Below are positions 6,150-6,710 of a DNA stretch of 6,710 nucleotides, piece after piece. Location: the NCBI GenBank assembly GCA_003455945.1, contig DMPQ01000309.1, positions 2,945 to 9,654 on the forward strand. The letters run 5' to 3'. This DNA comes from Planctomycetaceae bacterium. Its GTDB lineage: Bacteria; Planctomycetota; Planctomycetia; Pirellulales; Pirellulaceae. The notes under the pieces were generated by a model. That model searched no databases. It saw only the letters and a list, made by a program, of their open reading frames with translations, and was not told the DNA's origin. Numbering within the stretch: the first letter of the stretch is position 1; every line of letters begins with the position of its first letter. The position numbers were made by a program, and so were the translations under genes.

Positions 6150-6710
6150 CTACGGCTCCGACTTCTCAAGGGTTCGGAACGGCTCGGACCAGAACTCGAA
6201 CCACCGGGCCTGTCGGCGCTGATGCTCCTGCAGGTACTCCCGCATCGGTTCGGTCGACCAGTCCTTGTCCTCCGGTGCATACGGATACGACCGCATGCCG
6301 CCGAAAGGGAGCGGTTCGGTCGATTGGCCGAAGATCGTATTCAGGTCGGCATCCTTGTCCCATCCGACGCTGTGCAGCACGAAATCCCGCTTCCATCCCT
6401 CGGGCAACGGCGGGGCACTCGACACGTCGAAGACCAGATCGATCTCGTCACCGGCCGCCATCACCACCATCCGATCGTCCGCCTTGGCCAGCAGCTTCAG
6501 CACGTCGCCGTAGCCGGTCATTCGGCCGCGCATCGGAGGCCAGGCCGGTTCGGTCGAGACTCGGTCGTAGCGAAACCGCTCGGGAGAATTCGGTGCGATC
6601 GGTTCGCGCTCCGAGAACCCTCGATACCGCAGATCGGCGGCGAGCATCACGAGGTCGGTCGAAACGACCTCGGCCGGCGGCTCGTCGACCGTGAAGAACG
6701 CTTCGTCTTG
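6150..6710 (-). CDS. C-terminal fragment of a probable FG-GAP/ASPIC (CRTAC1-like) protein
   Basis: The frame is open from the window edge to the TAG at 6152-6150, giving 186 visible residues; the start lies outside. An internal GTG/ATG at 6650/6647 sits inside a continuous frame and is unlikely to be the real start. The visible part has no DxDxDG loops. It does contain the run AADLRYRGFS, GRMTGYGDVLKLL, ADDRMVV, GDEIDLVFD, PPLPEGWKRDF, GWDKDADLNT, EPLPFGGM and YPY. I recognise this order from the region after the ASPIC/UnbV domain in long FG-GAP proteins of planctomycetes, acidobacteria and related groups, although I cannot confirm it by search. The end is charged (QEHQRRQARWFEFW). The role of this C-terminal region is unknown. 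If correct, the locus has propeller-type genes on both sides of the cytochrome. Confidence 0.7.
   Translation of the reverse strand, partial: QDEAFFTVDEPPAEVVSTDLVMLAADLRYRGFSEREPIAPNSPERFRYDRVSTEPAWPPMRGRMTGYGDVLKLLAKADDRMVVMAAGDEIDLVFDVSSAPPLPEGWKRDFVLHSVGWDKDADLNTIFGQSTEPLPFGGMRSYPYAPEDKDWSTEPMREYLQEHQRRQARWFEFWSEPFRTLEKSEP

Noticed and set aside
1..6710. CRISPR arrays, tRNA or rRNA genes, insertion sequences
   Set aside because: I saw no regularly spaced direct repeats, no cloverleaf-like segment, no transposase motifs and no long terminal inverted repeats on either strand.

Overview
The window is GC-rich, compact DNA. All of its convincing genes lie on the minus strand, so they read from high to low coordinates. 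The gene content suggests a planctomycete or a related free-living bacterium with a complex envelope. It holds FG-GAP/ASPIC (CRTAC1-type) beta-propeller proteins, a very large membrane-anchored multiheme cytochrome c fused to TPRs, and a small exported protein with a C-x-G-P-x-C motif. This assignment rests on family content and composition, not on a marker gene. The hexamer CGATCG is strikingly over-represented, at roughly 25 copies by eye.

Layout in the direction of transcription. (1) 6710-6150 is the C-terminal part of a gene that enters from outside the window; it looks like the tail of an FG-GAP/ASPIC protein. (2) 6133-6101 is a probable intrinsic terminator. (3) 6079-5570 is a probable small exported protein with one N-terminal hydrophobic segment and the CQGPSC motif; its start is uncertain. 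(4) 5569-5221 is a 349-base gap with no convincing gene. It has a possible hairpin and a cluster of four CGATCGG boxes that could be the control region of the next gene. (5) 5220-2059 encodes a 1053-residue protein: five membrane helices with paired histidines, five CXXCH heme c sites, a beta-rich region, TPR-like helices and a Pro/Ala/Thr/Ser-rich tail. (6) 2058-1901 is a 158-base spacer that opens with a strong 11/12-bp hairpin. (7) 1900-38 encodes a 620-residue membrane-anchored FG-GAP beta-propeller protein with a C-terminal ASPIC/UnbV domain.

How the parts may work together (inference). The cytochrome has the layout of a quinone-facing membrane module joined to an extracytoplasmic heme c wire and a protein-docking TPR domain. 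The propeller genes on both sides encode, or appear to encode, exported calcium-binding-type proteins. The locus could therefore be an envelope electron-transfer module with surface or periplasmic partner proteins. No substrate or terminal acceptor can be read from the sequence. The long plus-strand ORFs opposite these genes look like antisense shadows of GC-rich coding DNA.
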